64,000 nucleotides of DNA from an uncultured Eggerthellaceae bacterium (GTDB taxonomy: Bacteria > Actinomycetota > Coriobacteriia > Coriobacteriales > Eggerthellaceae): assembly GCA_944321455.1 (NCBI GenBank), contig CALULI010000006.1:62001-126000 (forward strand), in the 5' to 3' direction. Shown in pieces: positions 24,137 to 32,637 of this stretch (positions are counted from its first letter, which is position 1; each line of letters starts with the position of its first letter). The translations under genes and the position numbers were made by a program. The notes beneath the pieces were generated by a model. It did not search any database and was not told the DNA's origin. It was given only the letters and a program-made list of their open reading frames with translations.

Positions 24137-25315
24137 ATGACCGAATGGCTTGTTAGGCATTTCGTTAAAAACTACGAAGATTCAGCAAATCCGCAGGTAA
24201 GAACACACTTCGGACAGTTCGCAGGTATTGTGGGTATTATCTGCAATACGCTGCTCTGTATAGGGAAAGGAATTATTGGCTTTCTTGTTGGCAGTGTGTC
24301 TATTATTGCTGATGCCTTAAATAACCTCTCTGATGCCGCAAGTAATGTCATTAGTTTGCTGGGCTTTAAGTTAGCAAGCCGTCCAGCTGACCCTGAGCAT
24401 CCCTACGGTCATGGCCGCTACGAATATCTTTCTGGCCTTGCCGTGGCTGTTGTCATTGTGATCATTGGCGTGGAACTGGTGCAATCTTCATTCAATAAGA
24501 TTCTCAATCCTACCGAAACCGAATTCAACATGGTGGTTGCCATCATCTTGATTGCTTCTATCCTGGTTAAGTTATGGATGATGGTGTTCAATCGTGCCAT
24601 TGGTAAACGCATTTCATCAACGACACTGGAAGCAACCGCTATTGATTCGCGCAACGATGTTATTACCACCGCCGTTGTTTTGCTTTGTGCCATTATTTCA
24701 AGCGCAACAGGCATTGATCTAGACGGCTGGGTTGGTATAGCCGTTGGTCTGTTCATCATTTACAGTGGCATTCAACTGGTTCGCGAAACTATAAGTCCCC
24801 TTTTGGGCAAGGCAGCAGAGCCTGAAGTGGTTGACCATATCCAACAGAAAATCATGAGCTATCCAGGTGTTTTAGGTACGCACGATTTGATGGTCCACGA
24901 CTATGGCCCTGGTCGCCAGTTTGCAAGCGCCCATGTTGAAATGGCAGCTGAAGCAGACCCTATGGAAAGCCATGACTTGATTGACAACATTGAACAGGAC
25001 TTCAAAAACGAAGAAGGTCTGATTGTCACCCTTCATTATGACCCCATTGTCACGGATGACCCTGAAGTGAAGGATTTACGAAACAAGATTGACCGCATGG
25101 TGAAAACCATTAATCCTATCTTGTCTATCCATGATTTACGCACGGTACCAGGACCTACGCATACCAATGTTATTTTTGATTGCGTAAAGCCTGCCGACCT
25201 TGCTATCAGTGATGACGATTTACGTGCAACCATCACCAAAAAGGTTAATGAAGAATACCCTCAAGCTATCTGCAAGATAACCATCGATCAAAGCTATGTA
25301 AGTTCCCATCAATAA
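24137..25315 (+). CDS. cation diffusion facilitator (CDF) metal exporter
   Basis: A 392-residue CDF transporter with six membrane helices and a cytoplasmic C-terminal domain. DALNNLSDAASN (first metal site, D/N-x3-D type) is followed by the HPYGHGRYEYLSG loop and, later, AIDSRNDVITT (second half of the transport site). The C-terminal ferredoxin-like domain (from about residue 220) has VHDYGPGRQFASAHVEM. Such proteins export Zn, Mn, Fe or Co by proton antiport. The length exceeds simple YiiP-like members by about 90 residues owing to an extended tail. ATG with AAGAGG ten bases upstream. Metal specificity is not readable here. Confidence 0.92.
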   Translation: MTEWLVRHFVKNYEDSANPQVRTHFGQFAGIVGIICNTLLCIGKGIIGFLVGSVSIIADALNNLSDAASNVISLLGFKLASRPADPEHPYGHGRYEYLSGLAVAVVIVIIGVELVQSSFNKILNPTETEFNMVVAIILIASILVKLWMMVFNRAIGKRISSTTLEATAIDSRNDVITTAVVLLCAIISSATGIDLDGWVGIAVGLFIIYSGIQLVRETISPLLGKAAEPEVVDHIQQKIMSYPGVLGTHDLMVHDYGPGRQFASAHVEMAAEADPMESHDLIDNIEQDFKNEEGLIVTLHYDPIVTDDPEVKDLRNKIDRMVKTINPILSIHDLRTVPGPTHTNVIFDCVKPADLAISDDDLRATITKKVNEEYPQAICKITIDQSYVSSHQ

Positions 25316-25446
25316 AGAGGGAGTTTTCACAAGAGGTATTTTCGCCTAATCCAATTCAATAAGATGAATCACGAACAGAAGTAAGCTGCTATCCTGGTAA
25401 TAATGCAAGAAAAAGCAAGTATTTCACCGTGATAAGGCAGGTCTTT

Positions 25447-26433
25447 ATGGGCTCAGCAATACAGAAACTCAAGCTGCTGTACCTCGCTGATATTTTCAAG
25501 CAGGAAACTGATAAAGAGCATGGCCTTACAGGCCCCCAGCTGATTGAAAGGCTGGCTGAACGCGGCATCGCAGTTGAGCGCAAAACGCTCTACAAAGATA
25601 TTGCTTTGCTCAAAACATACGGCTACGACATCCAAAAATATCCTCGCAGGCCTGTTGAATATGCACTAGCTTCACGAAAATTTGAAGATGGCGAACTGCT
25701 TCTTTTAGCTGACGCTGTTCAGTCCTCTAAGTTTATAACGCGCAGGAAAGCTAATGCCTTAGTTGACTCCATTGGTGAGCTTGGATCCAAATACTTAGCT
25801 AATTCGCTAACGAAGCGCATCCACGTTGAAGGCCGTATTAAAAACCAAAGTGAATCAGTGTTTTACAACATTGATCCAATTCAGCAAGCCCTTGCTCAAA
25901 AGCGCAAGATTGAATTCAAATACTTCAAATACGACGAAAAGAAACAGCGCATTCCCCAACATGACGGCGCATACTACTGCGAAACACCCGTGCAGTTAAT
26001 CTATATGGACAACTGCTATTACCTGATTGTCTGGAATGACAAACATGCGGACTTCGCGACGTATCGCGTAGACCGCATGGAAAAAATTCGTGTGTCAGAA
26101 GAGCCAGCCACCAAAAATGAACAAATAGCAACGTTTGACGTAGGTCAGTACGAACAGCGCATCTTTGGCATGTACAAAGACGACCCTGTTAAGGTTCGGC
26201 TTCATGTGTCAGCCGAAGCCATGAGTTCCGTCATTGACCGATTCGGAAAGGATGTTGATATTACTCCTGCGGAAGAAGGCTGGGCCAATGTCTACGTTAC
26301 CGTAATGCCAAGTCCCGTGTTCTTTGGATGGCTAGCTCAATTTGGATGCACTGTTACCCTTGACTACCCGCGGGATACTAAGCAGGAATACCTTAAGTAC
26401 CTGCAGAGTATCTTAGATGCCTATAAGGATTGA
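25447..26433 (+). CDS. WYL-domain transcriptional regulator
   Basis: A 328-residue protein: N-terminal winged HTH (KLKLLYLADIFKQETDKEHG... then ERKTLYKDIALLKTYGYDI, residues about 5-70), then a WYL domain (about 135-220; QKRKIEFKYFKYD... YLIVWNDKHADFATYRVDRM) and the WCX extension. WYL domains sense nucleic acids or small ligands and the family often controls DNA-damage or phage-defence genes. No defence genes adjoin it: the CDF transporter is upstream and the HIRAN protein converges from downstream, 27 bases apart. The ATG has AAGGCAGG five bases upstream; an earlier GTG start lacks one. Confidence 0.9.
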   Translation: MGSAIQKLKLLYLADIFKQETDKEHGLTGPQLIERLAERGIAVERKTLYKDIALLKTYGYDIQKYPRRPVEYALASRKFEDGELLLLADAVQSSKFITRRKANALVDSIGELGSKYLANSLTKRIHVEGRIKNQSESVFYNIDPIQQALAQKRKIEFKYFKYDEKKQRIPQHDGAYYCETPVQLIYMDNCYYLIVWNDKHADFATYRVDRMEKIRVSEEPATKNEQIATFDVGQYEQRIFGMYKDDPVKVRLHVSAEAMSSVIDRFGKDVDITPAEEGWANVYVTVMPSPVFFGWLAQFGCTVTLDYPRDTKQEYLKYLQSILDAYKD

Positions 26434-26460
26434 GCCTGCAAGACGTAATCCTTATAGCAC

Positions 26461-26814
26461 TTAAGCGTATACCGCCTGACTTTCCTGGTTGGTTTTGTCG
26501 GTGATATACACGTTAACGCGAACCTGCTTGCATGGTGAAGCTTGAGGATTAACCTGAACAACGTAGCATTCAAAAACATCTGTGTGGCCATACGTCATCA
26601 TGATTGATATAAGATCATTGCTATCACGCGGAACATAGCCAATCATGGTGCCTTCGTAGCACAACTTAATTGCGTGTGGGTCATAAGGATTGTCAGATTC
26701 CTGAACCATCTGAAGCTTGGTACCAACATTCAATTCGTCAAAAACAAATAAGCCTTCGTGGTACTGGAATCCTGCAACATAAAAGCTGTCAATATGTCTA
26801 CTTGGTTTATACAT
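26461..26814 (-). CDS. stand-alone HIRAN-domain protein
   Basis: This 117-residue protein is little more than a HIRAN domain: FYVAGFQYHEG opens it, and ESDNPYDPHAIKLCYEGTMIGYVPRDSNDLI is its conserved core. HIRAN domains bind single-stranded DNA 3' ends, known best in the helicase HLTF; bacteria carry small free-standing versions, often beside DNA repair or restriction genes. The chosen ATG starts just before the domain; a longer frame would run into the neighbouring gene. RBS is GGATGG with a ten-base spacer, weak. It converges with a WYL regulator. Confidence 0.78.
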   Translation of the reverse strand: MYKPSRHIDSFYVAGFQYHEGLFVFDELNVGTKLQMVQESDNPYDPHAIKLCYEGTMIGYVPRDSNDLISIMMTYGHTDVFECYVVQVNPQASPCKQVRVNVYITDKTNQESQAVYA

Positions 26815-26854
26815 TTCTCTTACACCATCCTTTAACGATGATGTAAGAGTACTA

Positions 26855-26894
26855 AAGAAAAGAAAACTGCCTGTCCTTGGCATTGGACAGGCAG
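26855..26894 (-). terminator. terminator of the D-2-hydroxyacid dehydrogenase gene
   Basis: Perfect ten-base arms CTGCCTGTCC (26867-26876) and GGACAGGCAG (26885-26894), with a T-rich stretch on the minus strand (TTTTCTTTTCTTT, 26866-26854) right after. Confidence 0.85.
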
Positions 26895-26902
26895 AGCATT
26901 TT

Positions 26903-27844
26903 TTAAATGGCGTTAACCTGATTTCCTTCAAGCCATGAATATAAATTGTTGAACACAATATCAGCGCGCTGCTCTAATGATTCTTGCGAAGCAAAACCGA
27001 TATGAGGTGTTACCAGCGTGTTAGGAGTGTGCAGCAATGGATGATCAGTTGCAAGCGGTGGCTCTTTTTCAAATACATCCAACGCCGCACCTGCAATCAA
27101 TCCTGACTCGAGTGCTTGTGCAAGGGCTTTCTGATTGACTACATCGCCACGTGCTGTATTGATAAGGATGGCCGATGGCTTCATCAAAGCAAGCTGTTCA
27201 CTATCAATCAAATGACGCGTCTGATCGGTCAGAGGACAATGGAGCGAAACAATATCAGACTCTTGCAACAATTCCTCAAGAGAAACCTGGCTATCAATTG
27301 AAGGATCATCAACGGTGCTGCGATTGTACGCAAGCGTTTTGCAACCAAACGCCTTGGCAAGCGTAGCAACCTTTTTGCCAATTGCGCCCGCACCAACAAT
27401 ACCAACCGTTTTACCACACAGCAAATTGCCCACCAGACCATCTTTCGTAGCGCCTTGACGACAACGCTGCTCGGTATCTTTGACATTGCGCAGCAACTGA
27501 ATCATGAAGCTGATGCACAATTCGGCAACTGCCTGGGTGGCATAACCAGATGCGTTGCTGATAGCAATGCCTTTTTCTTTTGCCTGTTCCACAGGAATAT
27601 GATCAACACCGGTAAACGCAACATTAATAAACTGTAGGTGATCAGCATTTTCAACCGCTACAGCATCTAAGGGCATATTGGCCAGCATAACAACATCAGC
27701 ATCGCTGCAACGTTCCTGCTGCACTGCAGGATCAGTGTTTTTGTCATATGCGGTAAAGGAGTGACCCATCTGCTCAAGTTTTTGAACCTGCGCCTGAATA
27801 ACGGAATCAGCCACACCTAAGCTTTCCAGCAAAACAATATTCAT
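26903..27844 (-). CDS. D-2-hydroxyacid dehydrogenase, NAD-dependent
   Basis: A 313-residue D-isomer 2-hydroxyacid dehydrogenase. The NAD-binding motif is VGIVGAGAIGKKVATLAKAFG (about 143-163), the family signature LMKPSAILINTARGDVVNQKAL carries the catalytic Arg, and HPLLHTPNTLVTPHIGFAS provides the catalytic His. It is intact and of standard length. Likely substrates are glycerate, phosphoglycerate-like or branched 2-hydroxyacids; sequence alone does not say. Starts at ATG with AAGGAG six bases upstream, divergent from the methyltransferase gene, and ends in a clear terminator. Confidence 0.92.
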   Translation of the reverse strand: MNIVLLESLGVADSVIQAQVQKLEQMGHSFTAYDKNTDPAVQQERCSDADVVMLANMPLDAVAVENADHLQFINVAFTGVDHIPVEQAKEKGIAISNASGYATQAVAELCISFMIQLLRNVKDTEQRCRQGATKDGLVGNLLCGKTVGIVGAGAIGKKVATLAKAFGCKTLAYNRSTVDDPSIDSQVSLEELLQESDIVSLHCPLTDQTRHLIDSEQLALMKPSAILINTARGDVVNQKALAQALESGLIAGAALDVFEKEPPLATDHPLLHTPNTLVTPHIGFASQESLEQRADIVFNNLYSWLEGNQVNAI

Positions 27845-27977
27845 GCATGCTCCTTACTCTTTATCTTCTGTCAGTAAATCAGAAATTACCAAGCGCGCAA
27901 AACGTATATGTATAGACGCATCAGTTTTATCGGTCGATGCCTTGAAAGGCAGCTTGCAGCTTAGTACTCTAAACATC

Positions 27978-28958
27978 ATGAAACAGTGCGGTGCAACAGA
28001 GACCACCATTGAAGTAGTCCTTCAGCCAGAAGGCAATGTTGAGCGTGCCCAGAGCTTAGCAGCTCATCTTGGTTTGCCGCTACGTATTGAAGAACCCTTG
28101 GGCAGCAAAGCACAAAGCAAAAGAGAGCCAAACAAAGCAACGCGTAATAACACCCGCCGCGACGAAAAGCTCTCCAGCACCAAAGAAACCGCTCTTCAAC
28201 TGCGCTTTTCTTCACGCGGGCTAGCACTTGCCCAGGAAAACATGGAGCTTGCGCTTGATTTCAACGACATGCAAAAACGCATCCAACCGGGCAAGCTTCA
28301 GCGTGAACTGTTAGTACGCGCCGCAAAAATCAAGCGCGCTGCCACCTGTGAGCATCCCCTAACTGCTATCGACACCACAGCAGGCTTGGGACAAGATTCC
28401 TTTTTGTTAGCAGCTGCGGGATTCAACGTGGTGATGTTTGAGCGCGACCCCATCATTGCTGCGCTTTTGGGCGATGCGCTTGCTCGTGCCTGCAGCAGCG
28501 CCAATGAAACCACAGCGGCCATTGCCAATCGCATGACGCTTTTAGAGGGCGACAGTATCACCGAGCTCAATGCTTTTGCTTCGCTCAATACACCTGCATC
28601 ACGCGACACATCCGCTTTACCCAATTCGTCTCCTTCGTTCGATGCGGCTTCCCTACCTCAGTCGTCTTTTTCAATCGATCCGTCCACTTTGCTCAAAAAC
28701 CGCCCCGATGTGGTTTACTTAGACCCCATGTTTCCCGAACGCAGCAAATCCGCTGCCGTCAAAAAGAAGTTCCAGCTGCTCCATCACCTGGAAAAGCCCT
28801 GCCAAGATGCTGAAGCACTCCTTGAAGCAGCACTCAAGATGCACCCCCACAAAATCATTATTAAACGACCCGCAAAAGGTCCTTATTTAGCAAATACCAA
28901 TCCAAGCTATTCGCTTAAAGGAAAAACAATCCGTTACGACTGCATTGTCCTTCCGTAA
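27978..28958 (+). CDS. rsmJ: 16S rRNA methyltransferase RsmJ-like
   Basis: A class I methyltransferase of the RsmJ (UPF0341, YhiQ) family, which methylates N2 of G1516 in 16S rRNA in E. coli. Visible marks are AIDTTAGLGQDSFLLAAAGFNVVMFERDP in motif I/II, VVYLDPMFPERSKSAAVKK in motif IV, and KIIIKRPAKGPYL near the end. At 326 residues it is longer than E. coli RsmJ (250), mainly through a Ser/Pro-rich insert (coordinates about 28580-28690) and a Lys/Arg-rich linker. The start is uncertain: this ATG lacks an RBS, whereas an ATG at 27843 would overlap the divergent gene and leave no promoter. A TTG start near 27942 is also possible. Confidence 0.82.
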   Translation: MKQCGATETTIEVVLQPEGNVERAQSLAAHLGLPLRIEEPLGSKAQSKREPNKATRNNTRRDEKLSSTKETALQLRFSSRGLALAQENMELALDFNDMQKRIQPGKLQRELLVRAAKIKRAATCEHPLTAIDTTAGLGQDSFLLAAAGFNVVMFERDPIIAALLGDALARACSSANETTAAIANRMTLLEGDSITELNAFASLNTPASRDTSALPNSSPSFDAASLPQSSFSIDPSTLLKNRPDVVYLDPMFPERSKSAAVKKKFQLLHHLEKPCQDAEALLEAALKMHPHKIIIKRPAKGPYLANTNPSYSLKGKTIRYDCIVLP

Positions 28959-29041
28959 AAGCTGCGTTTCCGTACAATAGAAGCATACAATCGCATTTTT
29001 GAATCGTATTCATTACTCGCATTCATTACAGGAGGCTGACT

Positions 29042-30997
29042 ATGGGAGCAGGAACCTCACGATTTATTGAACTTTTGGCTGAAGAATACCCCAGCGTTGC
29101 TGATGTTTCACGCGCCATTGCCTTAGGCAAACATGCGCTTACCTTCCCTAAGCCAACTGAACTTTTTTTGTCAGATATTCATGGCGAATATGAAGCGTTT
29201 GCTCACATCGTTCGCAATGGCTGCGGTTCACTCAAGCCCCATATTGGCGATGCTTTTGGTGATGTTTTAAGCGATGAAGAAAAAGAAACTCTGGCTACCT
29301 TAGTTTGTTATCCCGCCGAAAAAGCCCAGGCAGACATTGACGACTATGCCAACGAAGCTACCTATTATGGCGAAGCTATTGCAGAGTTGTTGGTGTTGCT
29401 AAATCACCTTTCACAGTTCCATCCTTATGACCGAGTGCTTGATCTGCTACCTGAAGATATTGGTGAGGCAATTGAAGAGCTTCTTTCCCAAACGCGCCTC
29501 CATGTTGCAGGATGCGTAAGCCGCGAATCACTGGACGCTCTGGCAAACAGCATTATTATTGCCAGCTTCATCAAGACTGGTAGCGCGCTTTATCTGATTG
29601 AAACGTTGGGCAAAACCATCCAGGATTTACTGGTAACTAGCATTCATGTAGTGGGCGATATTTATGATCGTGGTCCCGCTCCTGATCTGATCATGGAAGA
29701 AATGATCAATCACCCCCACATTGACGTTCAATGGGGCAACCATGACATTGTATGGATGGGTGCTGCCCTTGGTCAGCGTGGCTGCATTGCTCATGTGGTA
29801 CGTAACTGCGCCCGCTATGGCAATCTGTCCATTTTGACTGACGGCTACGGCATTAACATAATTCCCCTGGCAAATTTCGCCTTAAGTGCTTATGCCAATG
29901 ATCCCTGCGAAGGATACGCACTCAAAGGCAACCCTCAGCTTTCCCCGCAGGAAACTGACCTTAACATCAAGATTCAAAAAGCTATGGCAATTCTGCAATT
30001 TAAGGTAGAAGCTCAGCTGATTGACGAAAATCCGTCTTTTAATCTTGAGAGCCGCAAGCTGTTACACACTATCAACCGTGAAACCAATACTATCATCATT
30101 GATGGTGTTGAATACGACGTTAAAGATCCTGTATTTCCTACCGTAAATTGGGACGATCCGTACGCCTTGACTGACGAAGAAGAATACGTCATGACATCTC
30201 TGGAAAAAGCCTTCCAAAACTGTGAAAAGCTTCAACGCCACATTCGCTTCTTCCTTGATCGCGGCAGTCTCTACAAGATCAAAAACAACACGCTGATGCT
30301 CCATGCTTGCGTTCCTCTCAACGACGACGGAACACTTAAGGAAGTCGATATTTACGGCAAAACCTACAAGGGACGCGAACTGTTTGAAGCTGTTGATCGC
30401 TATGTTCGTACTGCCTTTTCTGCCACCGATGCGCAAAGCCGCAAGCGTGGCTGCGATCTTTTGTGGTACCTCTGGCTTGGCGAAGGATCTCCTCTATTCG
30501 CTAAAAGCAAGATGGCAACCTTTGAAATCTATCTGATTGAAGATAAGGCGGCACGCAAGGAAGTTAAGAATTCCTACTATTCGCTACTGGAAAACAAAGA
30601 GGTCATGTATACCATCTTTGAAGACTTTGGCATGGATCCTGAAGTGTCGCGCATTGTATGCGGCCACACGCCGGTTAAGGTAAAAGACGGCGAAGACCCT
30701 GTGAAATGCAATGGCCGCATTGTAGTTATTGATGGCGGCTTTTCAAGCGCTTACCAATCCACAACAGGCATTGCTGGCTTTACGCTGGTATCGAACGAAA
30801 AGGGCGTGGCCCTAGTTACCCACCAGCCATTTGAAGGCAAGCAGGCAGCTCTTGATCATAATGCTGACGTTCATTCAGCGCGCCGCATTCTTGAAGCAGC
30901 TGCACAACCACGCACCTTCGCTTCCACTGACGAAGGAGCACAGCTGAAACTTTACCTTACTGATCTTGAGGATTTGCTTTCGTATTATCAACACTAG
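29042..30997 (+). CDS. fbp: fructose-1,6-bisphosphatase class III
   Basis: A 651-residue enzyme of the Firmicutes-type FBPase class III, a metallophosphoesterase fold unrelated to class I FBPase. ELFLSDIHGEYEAF (metal ligands D, H), VVGDIYDRGPAPD, VQWGNHDIVWMGA and CGHTPVKVKDGE near the end are all present. It hydrolyses fructose 1,6-bisphosphate in gluconeogenesis. ATG with AGGAGG six bases upstream. The last 41 bases overlap the 3' end of the chloride channel gene on the other strand. Length matches the family (about 640-670). Confidence 0.95.
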   Translation: MGAGTSRFIELLAEEYPSVADVSRAIALGKHALTFPKPTELFLSDIHGEYEAFAHIVRNGCGSLKPHIGDAFGDVLSDEEKETLATLVCYPAEKAQADIDDYANEATYYGEAIAELLVLLNHLSQFHPYDRVLDLLPEDIGEAIEELLSQTRLHVAGCVSRESLDALANSIIIASFIKTGSALYLIETLGKTIQDLLVTSIHVVGDIYDRGPAPDLIMEEMINHPHIDVQWGNHDIVWMGAALGQRGCIAHVVRNCARYGNLSILTDGYGINIIPLANFALSAYANDPCEGYALKGNPQLSPQETDLNIKIQKAMAILQFKVEAQLIDENPSFNLESRKLLHTINRETNTIIIDGVEYDVKDPVFPTVNWDDPYALTDEEEYVMTSLEKAFQNCEKLQRHIRFFLDRGSLYKIKNNTLMLHACVPLNDDGTLKEVDIYGKTYKGRELFEAVDRYVRTAFSATDAQSRKRGCDLLWYLWLGEGSPLFAKSKMATFEIYLIEDKAARKEVKNSYYSLLENKEVMYTIFEDFGMDPEVSRIVCGHTPVKVKDGEDPVKCNGRIVVIDGGFSSAYQSTTGIAGFTLVSNEKGVALVTHQPFEGKQAALDHNADVHSARRILEAAAQPRTFASTDEGAQLKLYLTDLEDLLSYYQH

Positions 30998-32522
30998 CAA
31001 GACTACAAACAACGCCGCCACGATCGGCATAATCGCTAGCATCAGTACAATCGCTGGCGCTGACAACTTCAAAGTTGTTGGTGCCAGCGTTTTTGGTGGC
31101 AGCACGCTCACTGGCATCAGTAGCAAGAAGCGCAGCAGGAATGGGAAGAGCAGCGCCAATAAGACAGGCAAGACCCATCCAAACCACCACTTCAAGGGGA
31201 AAGCATAACAGCAACAACGCCATAGCTAAAAACGGTTTTCGCTGAATACCTGCCACCAACGTAGCAGTTGACACCGCAATACAGCAGAGCGGATCAACCC
31301 CCGCCAAAATGGCAACGCCATAACCACAAGAAAGACCCGCGAAAATGCAGGGGAAGAAATGGCCGCCCATCCAACCCATGTTCAAACACCACGGCGTGGT
31401 AACACACTTCATCAAGCCTGTTGCAATCAAGACGATAGCGCTCATGGTTTGCCACTGATCCATCAGTTCCCACGCTTGTATTTCGCCAGGGAAAAGCGTG
31501 TAAGGCAACAGCGATCCCACCAAACCAAGACCAAGACCTGCTAAAAGCGCACGCGTGACAGTAAATTTTTGCAGGGCGCGCCCCAGATGGGCAAACGTGA
31601 AATTAGCAGCATGATACATAAGTGCTCCCACATAGCCCAAGAGCACGCACGGTATAAGTACCCAGAAACTACCCCACGAAAGATGCTCTCCGCTAAAACG
31701 AGGAATACCTGATTCGCTACCAAAAAGAGAACCAATAAGCAAAGCGCCTGCAACGGCACCAAAGGCAGCAGCCACGTAGAGCACGATTTTTGCCCACAGT
31801 CTAAAATCGTAGGAAAGCGGATTGGGATTGCCTGAAGAGGTTACATCACGCGCCGAAGATTCATCGCGCAGCTCCCAGTCTTGTTTTGACAGCGCATCCT
31901 GCACCACCGCCACAATGCCTAACAGCGGCGTAATAAAAATAGCCGACAGCGCTGCACTTACGGTAACATCAGCAATTTCTTTGACGCGCAAGCCTGCTTT
32001 GCGCAAGGTTCGCCCAATCCAGCAGGTAGCAGAGGCAATAATGCCTGTCACACCTGCCTCAGGACCAATTGATCCACCAAACATCAGCGGCAAGAAAAAG
32101 CCCACGATGCTGCGGCCAAACCCTTTAATGCGATATTCACCTGTTTGTTTAATGCTTCCCATTACCACTTCAAGCGATTCAGGAACACCGCCAACAAAAC
32201 GGCTCCACAGACCAATGACAAGACCACCAAAACCGCAGACCACAACAGGCAACCACCACGAACTCACATCAGCCGTGCCCAAAACCTGGGCAATGGTGGG
32301 AGTAACGCCATTCCAAACAAAATCGGTAAGCGCAAGCGCTAGACGATATGCACCCCACGCAATAAAACCCACCAGAAAGCCAACAAGCACCGACAGAACA
32401 ATCATGCCAAAACTGGCCCCTACTTTGGTGGGTCCCGATTCAATAGCAACGCCATAATCACCCACATAGGGACGCTGGGGCTTTTTGTCCTTGTTCTTTT
32501 TGTTACTGTGTTTCTTCGGCAT
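30957..32522 (-). CDS. ClC-family chloride channel/transporter
   Basis: A 521-residue ClC protein with a Lys-rich cytoplasmic start and about ten hydrophobic segments. Filter motifs are GGSIGPEAGVTG (about 148-159, with the gating Glu; GSIGPEA replaces the common GxEGP), SGIPRFSG, and GGHFFPCIFAG (the GGxFxP loop). It exchanges chloride for protons or conducts chloride. The start ATG was chosen with AGGA eight bases upstream; the frame runs 57 codons further but without an RBS. The C-terminal tail lacks CBS domains and has an Ala/Asn-rich end. It converges on fbp with a 41-base overlap. Confidence 0.9.
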   Translation of the reverse strand: MPKKHSNKKNKDKKPQRPYVGDYGVAIESGPTKVGASFGMIVLSVLVGFLVGFIAWGAYRLALALTDFVWNGVTPTIAQVLGTADVSSWWLPVVVCGFGGLVIGLWSRFVGGVPESLEVVMGSIKQTGEYRIKGFGRSIVGFFLPLMFGGSIGPEAGVTGIIASATCWIGRTLRKAGLRVKEIADVTVSAALSAIFITPLLGIVAVVQDALSKQDWELRDESSARDVTSSGNPNPLSYDFRLWAKIVLYVAAAFGAVAGALLIGSLFGSESGIPRFSGEHLSWGSFWVLIPCVLLGYVGALMYHAANFTFAHLGRALQKFTVTRALLAGLGLGLVGSLLPYTLFPGEIQAWELMDQWQTMSAIVLIATGLMKCVTTPWCLNMGWMGGHFFPCIFAGLSCGYGVAILAGVDPLCCIAVSTATLVAGIQRKPFLAMALLLLCFPLEVVVWMGLACLIGAALPIPAALLATDASERAATKNAGTNNFEVVSASDCTDASDYADRGGVVCSLASVDNTKANPQDQ

Positions 32523-32637
32523 GATGAATTCCTGTTGAATTGGTAGCACGCCGTTCATTATCTGCAGAAAACAACGTACCCTTATATAATGCCATAAGAA
32601 CAAAGACAATCTTATTCGCTCAAAGGAAAGGTCTGAC

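Noticed and set aside
26461-26958. 165-residue version of the HIRAN protein
   Set aside because: The first 48 residues overlap the dehydrogenase gene and read through its terminator hairpin; the HIRAN domain starts at the internal ATG.
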